A stretch of DNA of 64,000 nucleotides from an uncultured Prolixibacteraceae bacterium (GTDB lineage Bacteria; Bacteroidota; Bacteroidia; Bacteroidales; Prolixibacteraceae). The notes below the pieces were generated by a model. It saw only the letters and a list, made by a program, of their open reading frames with translations. It had not been told where the DNA came from and searched no databases. Location: contig CAJXZG010000004.1 in NCBI GenBank assembly GCA_913063265.1, positions 52,698-116,697 of the forward strand, given 5' to 3'. The translations under genes were made by a program, and so were the position numbers. Of this stretch, positions 27,316-36,367 are shown in pieces. Numbering within the stretch: position 1 is the first letter of the stretch; the number at the start of each line of letters is the position of its first letter.

Positions 27316-28800
27316 CTATTTCACTTCTAACTGCCCCTCAGAATTTGCTTTCTTCAAGTTTCGCACTGTCGTTGTTCCACCACCTTTTAAAGTCAACTCA
27401 ACCGGTTTATTGGTTTTCCAGGCACCTCTTGTAAAATCAGGAATTTCAATGGGCTGTGAACCATTTGCTATCGACCATTCACTTAATGGTGTGATACAAC
27501 TCCATGCTGCGGCATCGTAAACATCCATATCCATTGGTAAACCATTACGTAAACAGTCTATCATTCGCCAGTCCATCATAAAATCCATTCCACCGTGGCC
27601 TCCAACCTGTTTAGCCATCTCCCCCACTCTTCTGATTATTTCAGGTTGGTACTTTTCTTCCAGTTCTTTCATTTTAGCCTCATCGGCTATGTCATGTCCA
27701 AATGCAATATGTTTTAAAGGCCATTTTTGAGCAAAACAACTGGTTCCGCTGAGCATGTGAATACGCGAATATGGCCTTGGAGAACTTACATCGTGTTGAA
27801 TTAAAATCGTTCTTCCCTTATTGGAGCGAATCATTTGCATATCCATATTACCCCGCATTTCCCAGCCGATAAACTGTTCAAAAAACGGATCTTCCTTTGC
27901 CTTTTCTGCAATCCTGTTTTTTAGGGTAAAATCGTTGCTCATCATAGCAGTGAGGTAGTCCATTTTATCTCCCCGGTTAATATCCATGGCCTGGCAAATC
28001 GGCCCCAATCCATGAGTCGGATAAACATTGGCTTTTCGTTTGTTTTCGTGAAGACGCCACATTTTAGTATAAGCACCATCACTCATTTTATCGTCCTTCG
28101 GTTTGTTAAAATGCCAGTAATCAAGGTCGTGAATATAAGCTCCTTCACCATGCACCAAGTCTCCAAATGCCCCTTGTCTGACCATATTCAGTGTTAACAA
28201 CTCAAAAAAGTCGTAACAGCAATTTTCAAGAATCACACAATGTTTTTTTGTTCTTTCTGATGTCTCCACCATATCCCAACATTCATCCATGGTTTTAGCT
28301 GCAGATACCTCCAGGGCTGTATGGCACCCACCTTCCATTGCCGCCAGCCCAACTGGCACATGCCATTCCCAGGGTGTTGCTACATAAACCAAATCACACA
28401 AACCACTGGAGCAAAGCTCTTTAAAACCCAAATCCCCATTTACAAATTCTTTTGCTTTTGGCAAACCTTCTTCATCAAGAATTTTTTGAGCTCCGTCAAC
28501 AGCAGCCTGACGAATATCGCAAAGAGCCGTAATTTCAACCCCATCGATGTATGTCATTCTTTTTACTGCACCTGAACCACGATCACCAATTCCAACAAAT
28601 CCAATCCTTACTGTGTCGAGTTTTGGTGCAGCATATCCACACATATTAAAACTCATATTTGGTCTCCTCTCTGCTGACTTTCTTATTTCCTTCAATTTTT
28701 CATTTTCAGGATTTTTAACAGAAGAAATAATTGGCGAAGTAGCTACCAAACCCGCTCCGATTCCAATGTTTTTTAAAAATGAACGGCGACTTGAACTCAT
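27316..28800 (-). CDS. Exported Gfo/Idh/MocA family oxidoreductase (Tat signal)
   Basis: 494-residue NAD(P)-dependent sugar oxidoreductase of the Gfo/Idh/MocA type. The N-terminus SSSRRSFLKNIGIGAG is a twin-arginine signal (RR at 5-6), so it should be folded with its cofactor in the cytoplasm and exported. The Rossmann motif is VRIGFVGIGDRGSGAV, and ALEVSAAKTMDECWDMV aligns with the usual EKP segment, with a Val-Ser in place of Lys-Pro. Ordinary members have EKPxA. The loss of the Lys matters because that Lys normally contacts cofactor and substrate. The C-terminal half carries WRMIDCLRNGLPMDMDVYDAA, typical of the periplasmic glycosidase-like clade (GH109-type relatives). Substrate unknown. 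Confidence 0.85.
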   Translation of the reverse strand: MSSSRRSFLKNIGIGAGLVATSPIISSVKNPENEKLKEIRKSAERRPNMSFNMCGYAAPKLDTVRIGFVGIGDRGSGAVKRMTYIDGVEITALCDIRQAAVDGAQKILDEEGLPKAKEFVNGDLGFKELCSSGLCDLVYVATPWEWHVPVGLAAMEGGCHTALEVSAAKTMDECWDMVETSERTKKHCVILENCCYDFFELLTLNMVRQGAFGDLVHGEGAYIHDLDYWHFNKPKDDKMSDGAYTKMWRLHENKRKANVYPTHGLGPICQAMDINRGDKMDYLTAMMSNDFTLKNRIAEKAKEDPFFEQFIGWEMRGNMDMQMIRSNKGRTILIQHDVSSPRPYSRIHMLSGTSCFAQKWPLKHIAFGHDIADEAKMKELEEKYQPEIIRRVGEMAKQVGGHGGMDFMMDWRMIDCLRNGLPMDMDVYDAAAWSCITPLSEWSIANGSQPIEIPDFTRGAWKTNKPVELTLKGGGTTTVRNLKKANSEGQLEVK

Positions 28801-28927
28801 AGTATATCTTTTTGGTTTATTGTTTTATTGACGTTTCCAAACTTATCAAATTAATTGAAAATTTAAGGGTGGTATTCGTCATCTTTTTTAATTAACTTGT
28901 ATGAATTAAGCAACATTAAATTTTATT

Positions 28928-29278
28928 ATGTATCAATACAAAGCAAAAGTTGAGAGAGTAGTCGACGGCGATACCATGGACATTGTAATTGATTTAGGAT
29001 TTAAAATTACCACAAACCAGAGAATTCGTCTTGCTAAAATCAACACACCTGAAACTTACAGGGTTAAAAAAGATTCTGAGGAATACCAAAAAGGTTTGGC
29101 TGCAAAAAACTTTGTAATCCAACGGATTGAGGCTAACAATTTTGAAATAAAAATTGAAACAGATAAAGATACCGGGAAATACGGACGATATATAGCCATG
29201 ATTTTTTTAGCTGATTCACAAAAATCTTTAAATGACGAATTGGTTGAGAAAGGTCATGCTGAATATGTTCAATACTAA
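28928..29278 (+). CDS. Thermonuclease (SNase-like) family protein, single domain, no signal peptide
   Basis: 116-residue staphylococcal-nuclease-fold protein. The active-site pattern is present: VVDGDTMDIVIDLGF, QRIRLAKINTPET (Arg and Glu equivalents of R35 and E43) and TGKYGRYIAMIF (R87 equivalent). Unlike secreted thermonucleases it starts directly with the first strand (MYQYKAKVERV) and has no signal peptide, so it is probably cytoplasmic. Because the whole domain is little more than 110 residues it is near the minimum for the fold. It lies 14 bp before the Rossmann-protein gene and may be cotranscribed with it. Whether it cleaves DNA or RNA in vivo is unknown. Confidence 0.85.
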   Translation: MYQYKAKVERVVDGDTMDIVIDLGFKITTNQRIRLAKINTPETYRVKKDSEEYQKGLAAKNFVIQRIEANNFEIKIETDKDTGKYGRYIAMIFLADSQKSLNDELVEKGHAEYVQY

Positions 29279-29292
29279 AAACACATTTAAAT

Positions 29293-30210
29293 ATGCAAGT
29301 AATACTTGGCTCCGGAGGATCCATTGGAAAAGATTTAGCGAGAGAGCTTACAAACTATACAGATAAAATTAGATTGGCCAGCAGAAATCCGCAAAAAATA
29401 AATCCAAAAGATGATTTAACCATTTGTGACTTAACATTACCTGATGATGTTGATAATGTTGTTAGGGGATGCGAAGTAGCCTATCTAACAGTGGGTTTGC
29501 CATACAAACTAAAAACCTGGAGTGAACAATGGCCACTTATAATGAAAAATACTATTTCAGCCTGTAAAAAGCACAAATGCAAGCTGGTTTTTTTTGATAA
29601 TATTTATATGTATCATCCCGACCAGTTGAATCCTATGATGGAGGAAACTGAAATAAAACCACCAAGCAAAAAAGGAAAAATAAGAGCAGATATTGCTCAA
29701 ATGGTATTAAATGAAATAAAAAATGGAAGTTTAAAAGCATTGATTGCCAGAGCTGCAGATTTTTATGGACCGGAAATTAAAAACAGCGTTTTAAACGAAG
29801 TTGTTTTTAACAATTTAAAAGCAGGGAAAAAAGCCAATTGGTTTTGTTCTGTAGATAAACTTCATAATTTTACTTATACACCAGATGCTGCAAAAGCCAC
29901 AGCATTATTGGGAAACACAGATTCGGCGTATGGACAGGTATGGCATCTACCAACTGCTCCACCAATAACCGGCAAACTTTGGATCGAAAAAATTGCATCG
30001 GAATTAAAAATTGAACCTAAATTTCAGGTTGTCCCACAATTTCTTGTTCGGATTTTAGGCATTTTTAACCCAATTATGAAAGAATTTGTTGAAATGTTAT
30101 ACCAATGGGACAGGGACTACAACTTCGACAGCTCGAAATTTGAAAACACATTTAAAATGAAACCAACTAGTATTGATGAAGGAATAAAACAATTAAATAC
30201 AGCTGAATGA
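29293..30210 (+). CDS. NAD-dependent epimerase/dehydratase-like Rossmann protein
   Basis: 305 residues with a degenerate dinucleotide-binding start (MQVILGSGGSIGKDLA) and the extended-SDR pattern CDLTLPDDVDNVVRGCEVAYLTVGLPY, followed by VFFDNIYMYHP and ARAADFYGPEI. The canonical catalytic Tyr-x-x-x-Lys is not obvious: the position after the Tyr-containing strand reads YMYHPDQLNPMM. It may therefore bind nucleotide without a classical SDR reaction, as in atypical SDRs. The N-terminus is exactly at the first strand, so the ATG is secure. It is 14 bp after the nuclease gene. Confidence 0.75.
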   Translation: MQVILGSGGSIGKDLARELTNYTDKIRLASRNPQKINPKDDLTICDLTLPDDVDNVVRGCEVAYLTVGLPYKLKTWSEQWPLIMKNTISACKKHKCKLVFFDNIYMYHPDQLNPMMEETEIKPPSKKGKIRADIAQMVLNEIKNGSLKALIARAADFYGPEIKNSVLNEVVFNNLKAGKKANWFCSVDKLHNFTYTPDAAKATALLGNTDSAYGQVWHLPTAPPITGKLWIEKIASELKIEPKFQVVPQFLVRILGIFNPIMKEFVEMLYQWDRDYNFDSSKFENTFKMKPTSIDEGIKQLNTAE

Positions 30211-30268
30211 TTTGTTGAATATAATTATTAACTTTTAGGCAAAAACATTCTGAATCTTCCTAAGACTT

Positions 30269-31177
30269 ATGATAACAATTCGCGAGTTTTTAAGTACTGA
30301 AATTGGAATTAATTACGACACCCAACACAAGATAATTGTTTCAATAATTATATTGATTCTGATATCGATTATTCGTTTTGTTATTTTACGTATTGTCTGG
30401 AAACAAACCCAAAGCATCAAATTACGTTACAACTGGAAACGTTCCATTTCTTTGTCTCTTTCACTAATCGCTACTTTTTTGATTGGAGCAGTTTGGTTAC
30501 CTGCTTTCGAACAATTTGGAGCTTTTTTAGGATTATTTACTGCAGGTTTGGCTATTGCAATGAAAGATCCACTCACAAATCTGGCTGGTTGGTTTTTTAT
30601 TGTTTTCAGAAAACCTTTTGCTGTGGGCGACAGGGTGCAAATCGGTGAACATGCCGGCGATGTTATAGATATCCGGCTTTTTCAGTTTTCCATACTTGAA
30701 ATTGGCAATTGGGTGGATGCTGACCAAAGTACAGGACGAATTATCCATCTGCCAAACGGAAAAGTATTTCTCGAATCACAAGCCAATTATACCGGTGGTT
30801 TTGATTATATCTGGCATGAAATACCGATTTTGATTACTTTTGAAAGCAACTGGGAAAAGGCTAAAAAAATAATAAATGAGGTAGTAAATAAACATGCTGA
30901 TAATTTAAGTAAATCGGCAGCAAAAGAGATATTTGAAGCCAGCAAAAACTATATGATTTATTATAAAAACCTGAGCCCGATTGTTTACACGAGAGTAAAA
31001 GAGTCAGGTGTTTTATTTACCATGCGTTACCTGTGCAATCCGAGAAAAAGAAGAGGTTCGGAAAATGAAATCTGGGAGGAAATATTAGCTCGTTTTGCCC
31101 AACACCCCGATATTACTTTTGCTTACCCAACTACGAGATTTTATAAAAGCGGCGAAGAAAATAGCCTGGATAAATAA
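30269..31177 (+). CDS. MscS-family mechanosensitive channel
   Basis: 302-residue inner-membrane channel that opens under membrane tension to release small solutes. Three hydrophobic helices occupy residues ~20-105 (IIVSIIILILISIIRFVILRIVW; SISLSLSLIATFLIGAVW; FGAFLGLFTAGLAIAMKDPLTNLAGWFFIVFRKPF), the last being the pore-lining helix. The beta domain has the family stretch FAVGDRVQIGEHAGDVIDI and GRIIHLPNGKVF. The C-terminal alpha/beta part is present (FTMRYLCNPRKRRGSENEIWEEIL). It lies 58 bp after the Rossmann gene on the same strand. Confidence 0.9.
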   Translation: MITIREFLSTEIGINYDTQHKIIVSIIILILISIIRFVILRIVWKQTQSIKLRYNWKRSISLSLSLIATFLIGAVWLPAFEQFGAFLGLFTAGLAIAMKDPLTNLAGWFFIVFRKPFAVGDRVQIGEHAGDVIDIRLFQFSILEIGNWVDADQSTGRIIHLPNGKVFLESQANYTGGFDYIWHEIPILITFESNWEKAKKIINEVVNKHADNLSKSAAKEIFEASKNYMIYYKNLSPIVYTRVKESGVLFTMRYLCNPRKRRGSENEIWEEILARFAQHPDITFAYPTTRFYKSGEENSLDK

Positions 31178-31392
31178 ATATGGATTTGGAGTAAAATATT
31201 CTGTCTTTTTTTAAATCCCTAACAAAACATCATTTGAAAAAGTTTTTGCTGTAACGAATACCACAAGCAAAAACAGGTTAATTATCAGACAATTAAATAC
31301 CTAATACAATTGTTATTTCAATAATATATTTTTAAATTGCTTTATTAATCTTTACGCTTAATTTACTTCTCAACAATTCAAAAAACCAAATC

Positions 31393-34300
31393 ATGAAAAA
31401 TTCAAATCTTTTTTTGATTAGAATATTGACAGCGTTGATATTTTTAATAGCGAGTGAAACCTCATTTTCTCAGCAAGAAATTGGAGGATTTAATGTTTAC
31501 TATGGTCATTTACATAACCATACCGATGTTTCGGATGGAACGGGAACCCTGGAACAAGCATACAATTATGCTAAAAATATAGCTGGTCTTGATTTCTTCG
31601 GACTTTCAGACCACGCCAATCAAATTGATGCCGGTGAATGGACAGCTACAAAATCTGTTGCTGACAGTTATAATGAAGAAGGCTTGTTTGTAGCTTTCAG
31701 AGGTTTTGAATGGTCTCATAATACTCTTGGACATGTAACAATAGTCAATTCAGAAGAGTACTGCGACAGAAATGATGTAACTACTTTTGGAGGATTACTT
31801 TCATGGTTATCAACCAGAGAATGTGTAGCTTTTTTTAATCACCCCGGAAGACAAAATAGCACAGGACAGGAATTTGACCATTTTTCTGATTTACCATCAG
31901 AAAAGTTTGTGGGAATGGAATTGTGGAATAAGGGAGATGCTTTTAATGTATACTATTACAACGATGGCTATTATTCAAATGATGGAAATTTAGGGTTTTA
32001 TGATGAAGCACTTATGCGTGATTGGAAAATCGGTGCCGGTGGTTCAGAAGATAATCATTCAGGTGATTGGGGAACAAGAGAAAATTACAGAATGGCCGTT
32101 CTCGCATCTGATTTAACACGAACAAGTATTTACGATGCTTTTAAAAACAAAAGATTTTTTACTACTCTGGACAAAAATATCAAAATGTCGTTCAAAATAA
32201 ACGGAAGCGAAATGGGCTCAACCCTTCAGGGAAATTCTGGTCAAAGTCTCAACATATTGCTGTCAGACGATGATGGAGAAATATTTACCAAAGTGGAACT
32301 GATAAAAAATGGAATCGTATACCAAACCTGGACTCCCAATGTTTCAGTTGTTAATATTTCAGAAACATTGACAACTTCGGATGGTGAATACTATTACATT
32401 AAAGTGACACAAACCGATAATGATGAAGCCATTTCTTCTCCCGTATTTATTGAAGGTGGAGTCGTTAATACTCCCCCAGTTTGTGTAATCACTAATCCCG
32501 GATCAGGGGAGCATTTCGAATTACCTCAAGAAATTATTTTAACCGTAGATGCAAGTGATCCAGATTTGGGTGGTACAATTTCGCAAGTTGAATTTTTTGT
32601 TGATGGAAATTTGGTGGGAACGGACAATACAGCTCCATACGAATTGAGCTGGACCATTCCATCAGATGGAGTCTATGAAATAACTTCAAAAGCTACCGAT
32701 GATCTTGGAGCTTTTACTGTTTCAAATCCGGTTGAAATAACAGTAGGAACTTACACTAAAACAGTTAGTTCACAAATAAATAATGGCAACGATGATGCAG
32801 AAGAATCAGATGCCGGAGTTATGTATATAACCAGTACAGATCTGGAATTGGTATATGATTCGTATAACACAGCCGGCAACCAAACAGTAGGATTAAGATT
32901 TGCCGGATTAAATATCCCTCAAGATGTACAAATTACCAATGCTTATTTGCAGTTTACAGTTGACGAAGCAAGTGCAGGTGCATCCAACCTTGTAATTTCG
33001 GGACATAGAAGTGAGGATTCTCCTGCCATTACAACCAGCTCTAATAATGTTTCAAACAGGATAAAAACAAACTCTCAGGTAAATTGGAGTCCGGCTGACT
33101 GGAACAGTGTTGGAGCTTCAGGTTCGGACCAGCAAACTCCTGATATTTCTTCAATTATTCAGGAAATTGTTAATCTTCCTGCCTTTTCTCAATCAAGTGC
33201 TATTACATTAATTATTACCGGCTCGGGAACCAGAATTGCAGAAGCTTATGAAGGCGACCCTGTTTCCGCAGCAAAACTTTTTGTCTCTTATTCAAATACG
33301 ATAAATAACCCACCTGTTTTTCCGGAAAATCCTATTTTTAAACCAGACGCAACAGAAGACCAAGCTTATGCAGAATCAATCGCAGGAACTGCCTTCGATG
33401 AAGATCCAATATTTTATTCGAAAGTAGGTGGCCCGGATTGGTTAACAATTAACTCTGATGGAAATATTACGGGAACACCGGCTAACGGTGATGTAGGAAT
33501 CAATGAATGGACAGTTCAGGCTGAAGATGACAAGGGAGGAACAACACAAGCGACATTGCAGATTAACGTAATTAATACAAATGATTCTCCTGAATTTATC
33601 GCTGATCCATTGATAAAAAACAACGCTTTGGTAAATGTTGCATACAATGAAACACTTGAGGGAGATGCTACGGATGAAGACACGGGAGATGTCCTTTCAT
33701 TTTATAAACTTAGCGGTCCTGCCTGGTTGAATATTTCGGAAGACGGAACCCTATCCGGAGTTCCGGGAACAGGGGATACAGGTTCAAACAGTTGGTCAAT
33801 CCAGGTAAATGACAACAATGGAGGAACTGCAACTGCCACATTGGAGATAGAAGTTGATGTACCCTCGGCTTATTGCAGTTCAAATGGAGATTCAGGATCG
33901 GAGTGGATTGAATCGATTCAAATTAATGATGAAACATTTACAACAGGAAATAATGGTGGTTATTTGGATAATACCGGCCTACCAACTGTTAATTTTGAAA
34001 GTAACAGTTCTGTTTCGGTTTCACTTTCTCCGGGGTTTGCTTCAAGATCAAGTCATCAATACTGGGCAATTTGGATTGACTTTGATAAGAATGGCATTTT
34101 CGAAAATAACGAATTGGTATTCGCCCCGAGTAAAAACAAGGGTACAGTTAACGGTAGTTTCCAGATCAATTCAAATGAAGGAATTACCCGAATGAGAATT
34201 GCAATGAGCGACAGCGGAACTCCACAACCTTGTGGCTCAATTGGCGGTGGTGAAGTAGAAGATTACCCAGTGAATATTGCAGCGGCAGTAATATATCCGC

Positions 34301-35526
34301 CTGTAGCCAATTTTTTAGCAGACAAAACAGATGTGCTTGTGGGGGAGCTTATTAATTTTTCCGACCTTTCAACATATGACCCGGATTCCTGGAACTGGGA
34401 CTTTGGCAATGGAGTAACATCAACGAGTCAAAATCCTTCTACAACCTATAGCGCAGAAGGTACATATACGGTGAGTTTAACAGTTTCCAATAATGCCGGC
34501 ACAGATACAAAGACTATTACGAATTATATAAATGTAACTGCACCTTCTCAAGATCCTCCATCTGCAGATTTTGTAGCAAGTCCGGTCTCGGTTTTTGTTG
34601 GCGATCCTATAGACTTTACTGACCTGTCATCAAATAATCCGACAAGTTGGTTTTGGCAGTTTGGCGATGGTCAAACTTCAACCAGTCAGAATCCTTCAAT
34701 TATTTATAGTAGTCCGGGAATTTACACAGTAATCCTGGAAACAACAAACGAATTTGGTTCTGATTTAATTACAAAAACAGATTTAATTACGGTTTTATCG
34801 ATTCCGGTTGGAGATTATTGTGAACCTGTAAATATTGATAATTCTGCTGACTTTATTGATCTTGTCAATATTAATGGCAATGAGAATGCAAGTGGTCGGA
34901 ATTTAACCGGTTATACCTTATTTACATATCCCGAATTTAGTTTTGATGCCGGAAGTACCTACTCATTTGGGCTTCATCCTTTTAATGATAAAAACCGAAA
35001 TTTCTGGCGAATTTGGATTGATGCCAATGGAGATGGAGACTTCGATGATATTAATGAAACGCTTTACATTGGCAATAATAAAAAGGGAAATGTTGCAGGG
35101 AATATTATTATTCCTTCAGATATTTCCGCCACATACACAAGATTGCGTATTTCAATGAAAACAGGGAAAAGCCCGGCACCATGTGATGATAATTTCAGTG
35201 GTGAAGTGGAAGATTATAATGTAAACATTTCCTTCTCAAAAAATGCCGAAATTAAAGATTCAAATTCCATATTAATTGACAATAATGAGCAACCGGGTAT
35301 TAATATATATCCAAATCCTGCGACCGATAAATTATATGTAAACATAAAAGGCTGGGAAGGTGAAAAGGAATTAAGGTTATTGGATATTACAGGAAGGTCA
35401 GTAATAATTCAAAAGTTAAAAAGCATAAACACTGAACTGAATGTTTCTGAATTGCCTGGCGGGATATATTTTGTTTCAATAACAAACAACAAAACAAGGG
35501 TGGTGAGAAAAATTAAAATACAGTAG
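31393..35526 (+). CDS. Giant secreted PHP-domain (CehA/McbA-like) protein with PKD and GEVED modules and T9SS sorting domain
   Basis: 1,377 residues with a signal peptide ending near TSFSQ. Order of modules: a PHP/CehA-McbA-like metallohydrolase domain (HLHNHTD at 39-45, FGLSDHA, FFNHPGR, GGSEDNH), an Ig-like domain (ITNPGSGEHFELPQE), a beta-rich module with repeated Ser/Asn, two cadherin/Ig-like modules (GPDWLTINSDGNITGTP; GPAWLNISEDGTLSGVP), a GEVED domain (WIDFDKNGIFEN ... GGGEVEDYPVNI), two PKD domains (WNWDFGNG; WFWQFGDG), a second GEVED (WIDANGDGDFDD ... SGEVEDYNVNI) and a T9SS type A domain (IYPNPATDKLYVN). The PHP metal His/Asp pattern looks intact, so a phosphoester or related hydrolase acting at the surface is possible; the substrate is unknown. 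Confidence 0.88.
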   Translation: MKNSNLFLIRILTALIFLIASETSFSQQEIGGFNVYYGHLHNHTDVSDGTGTLEQAYNYAKNIAGLDFFGLSDHANQIDAGEWTATKSVADSYNEEGLFVAFRGFEWSHNTLGHVTIVNSEEYCDRNDVTTFGGLLSWLSTRECVAFFNHPGRQNSTGQEFDHFSDLPSEKFVGMELWNKGDAFNVYYYNDGYYSNDGNLGFYDEALMRDWKIGAGGSEDNHSGDWGTRENYRMAVLASDLTRTSIYDAFKNKRFFTTLDKNIKMSFKINGSEMGSTLQGNSGQSLNILLSDDDGEIFTKVELIKNGIVYQTWTPNVSVVNISETLTTSDGEYYYIKVTQTDNDEAISSPVFIEGGVVNTPPVCVITNPGSGEHFELPQEIILTVDASDPDLGGTISQVEFFVDGNLVGTDNTAPYELSWTIPSDGVYEITSKATDDLGAFTVSNPVEITVGTYTKTVSSQINNGNDDAEESDAGVMYITSTDLELVYDSYNTAGNQTVGLRFAGLNIPQDVQITNAYLQFTVDEASAGASNLVISGHRSEDSPAITTSSNNVSNRIKTNSQVNWSPADWNSVGASGSDQQTPDISSIIQEIVNLPAFSQSSAITLIITGSGTRIAEAYEGDPVSAAKLFVSYSNTINNPPVFPENPIFKPDATEDQAYAESIAGTAFDEDPIFYSKVGGPDWLTINSDGNITGTPANGDVGINEWTVQAEDDKGGTTQATLQINVINTNDSPEFIADPLIKNNALVNVAYNETLEGDATDEDTGDVLSFYKLSGPAWLNISEDGTLSGVPGTGDTGSNSWSIQVNDNNGGTATATLEIEVDVPSAYCSSNGDSGSEWIESIQINDETFTTGNNGGYLDNTGLPTVNFESNSSVSVSLSPGFASRSSHQYWAIWIDFDKNGIFENNELVFAPSKNKGTVNGSFQINSNEGITRMRIAMSDSGTPQPCGSIGGGEVEDYPVNIAAAVIYPPVANFLADKTDVLVGELINFSDLSTYDPDSWNWDFGNGVTSTSQNPSTTYSAEGTYTVSLTVSNNAGTDTKTITNYINVTAPSQDPPSADFVASPVSVFVGDPIDFTDLSSNNPTSWFWQFGDGQTSTSQNPSIIYSSPGIYTVILETTNEFGSDLITKTDLITVLSIPVGDYCEPVNIDNSADFIDLVNINGNENASGRNLTGYTLFTYPEFSFDAGSTYSFGLHPFNDKNRNFWRIWIDANGDGDFDDINETLYIGNNKKGNVAGNIIIPSDISATYTRLRISMKTGKSPAPCDDNFSGEVEDYNVNISFSKNAEIKDSNSILIDNNEQPGINIYPNPATDKLYVNIKGWEGEKELRLLDITGRSVIIQKLKSINTELNVSELPGGIYFVSITNNKTRVVRKIKIQ

Positions 35527-35805
35527 CATTAAAGACTATAGACCAAAATTATTAAAACTTTACATTGTTAAATTTAAATTATGCAGGGATAATATAAAAT
35601 CTTCTTTTGTGTGTTAACAAAAATGATTATTTAAAGTATTTATCATTTATTAAAATTATTTCATGTCGTTGATTATCATATATTTAACCTTATTGATTCA
35701 ATATCAGCAAATAAAATATTTAATGCAAAAAATGATACGACAAACAAGTATCCAAAACTGAATCTAAAAAAAATGATTTTTTTGTCAGAAATTGAAATAA
35801 AATAT

Positions 35806-35836
35806 TTTGCAAGTGTGAAAACAATTTCTACTTTTG
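35806..35836 (+). promoter_or_regulatory. Promoter of the tRNA unit
   Basis: TTTG at 35806-35809 and TACTTTTG at 35829-35836 (exact TAnnTTTG), with a 19-bp spacer: a full match to the Bacteroidota promoter. A start near 35843 would put both degenerate repeats inside the primary transcript. The rest of the 401-bp gap after the PHP gene (35527-35927) shows nothing else. Confidence 0.75.
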
Positions 35837-35927
35837 CACGCACGAAAAACAAACGTTCTTTCGATTTAGTGAAAAGTATTAAATGAAATCGCCAGAAAGC
35901 GAATGAAATTTAGCACAAAACACCAAA

Positions 35928-36067
35928 GGTGAAGTGGTTGAATGGCTGGTCCGTCAGACGATGGAAACAAAACCAGCGTACTCTCCATTTCTATTAAGGT
36001 GAGGTGGGTGAGTGGCTGATCCGTCAGTTGACGGATGCAAAACCAGCGTACTCTCCATTTCTTATGA
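35928..36067 (+). pseudogene. Two tandem 70-bp degenerate copies of the 5' part of tRNA-Ser
   Basis: Copies at 35928-35997 and 35998-36067 are exactly 70 bp each and abut the real tRNA-Ser at 36068. The second begins with the same 22 bases as the tRNA (acceptor 5' strand and D arm). Both then diverge through the 5' side of the anticodon arm and return to similarity at ACCAGCGTAC (tRNA: ACCGGCGTAC). After that they run into CTCCATTTC and lack the T arm and the 3' acceptor strand, so neither can fold as a tRNA. The first copy is more decayed (GGTGAAGTGGTTGAATGG). Confidence 0.75.
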
Positions 36068-36156
36068 GGTGAGGTGGGTGAGTGGCTGAAACCACCGGTT
36101 TGCTAAACCGGCGTACGGGTAACACTGTACCGCGGGTTCGAATCCCGCCCTCACCG
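36068..36156 (+). tRNA. tRNA-Ser (GCT)
   Basis: 89 bases, class II. The acceptor stem is GGTGAGG/CCTCACC with discriminator G. The anticodon arm is CCGGT-TTGCTAA-ACCGG with anticodon GCT, reading AGC/AGT codons. A long variable arm follows and the T arm is GCGGG-TTCGAAT-CCCGC. No CCA is encoded. Confidence 0.95.
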
Positions 36157-36184
36157 CGTATTTTTCTTTTAGTAAATACGCAAC

Positions 36185-36268
36185 TTAAACATCGGGTTAT
36201 GAGCAGTCCGGCTAGCGCATCCCGATTGGAAGCATCGGGAGGGTCGCAGGTTCGACCCCTTGTTTAAA
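36185..36268 (+). pseudogene. tRNA-Pro-like relic
   Basis: From 36193 the sequence follows the intact tRNA-Pro downstream (CGGGTTATGAGCAGTCCGG against CGGGGTATGGCGCAGTCCGG, then CTAGCGCA and GGGTCGCAGGTTCGA). One base of the D-stem is missing and the anticodon arm is replaced by a 7-bp hairpin TCCCGAT/ATCGGGA with loop TGGAAGC. The 3' T-stem strand and the acceptor strand do not pair as in tRNA-Pro. TTAAACA (36185-36191) and TGTTTAA (36261-36267) could form a substitute 7-bp end stem. It is probably not a working tRNA. Confidence 0.65.
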
Positions 36269-36287
36269 AGCCGGAAATTTGAAATAT

Positions 36288-36362
36288 CGGGGTATGGCGC
36301 AGTCCGGCTAGCGCACCTGGTTTGGGACCAGGGGGTCGCAGGTTCGAATCCTGCTACCCCGA
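36288..36362 (+). tRNA. tRNA-Pro (TGG)
   Basis: 75 bases. Acceptor CGGGGTA/TACCCCG, discriminator A, anticodon arm CCTGG-TTTGGGA-CCAGG with anticodon TGG, T arm GCAGG-TTCGAAT-CCTGC. No encoded CCA. Last gene of the tRNA unit. Confidence 0.95.
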
Positions 36363-36367
36363 CATAA

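Noticed and set aside
35928..36067. CRISPR-like array
   Set aside because: The 70-bp units abut without spacers, differ from one another and are clearly tRNA-Ser derived; no cas gene is near.
36068..36156. Integration (att) site of a mobile island at tRNA-Ser
   Set aside because: The duplicated part is the 5' half, no integrase gene is present, and no 3'-end repeat of the tRNA was found downstream.
36082..36267. Small + strand reading frame of 61 codons
   Set aside because: It runs straight through the tRNA-Ser and the tRNA-Pro relic and is fully explained by them.
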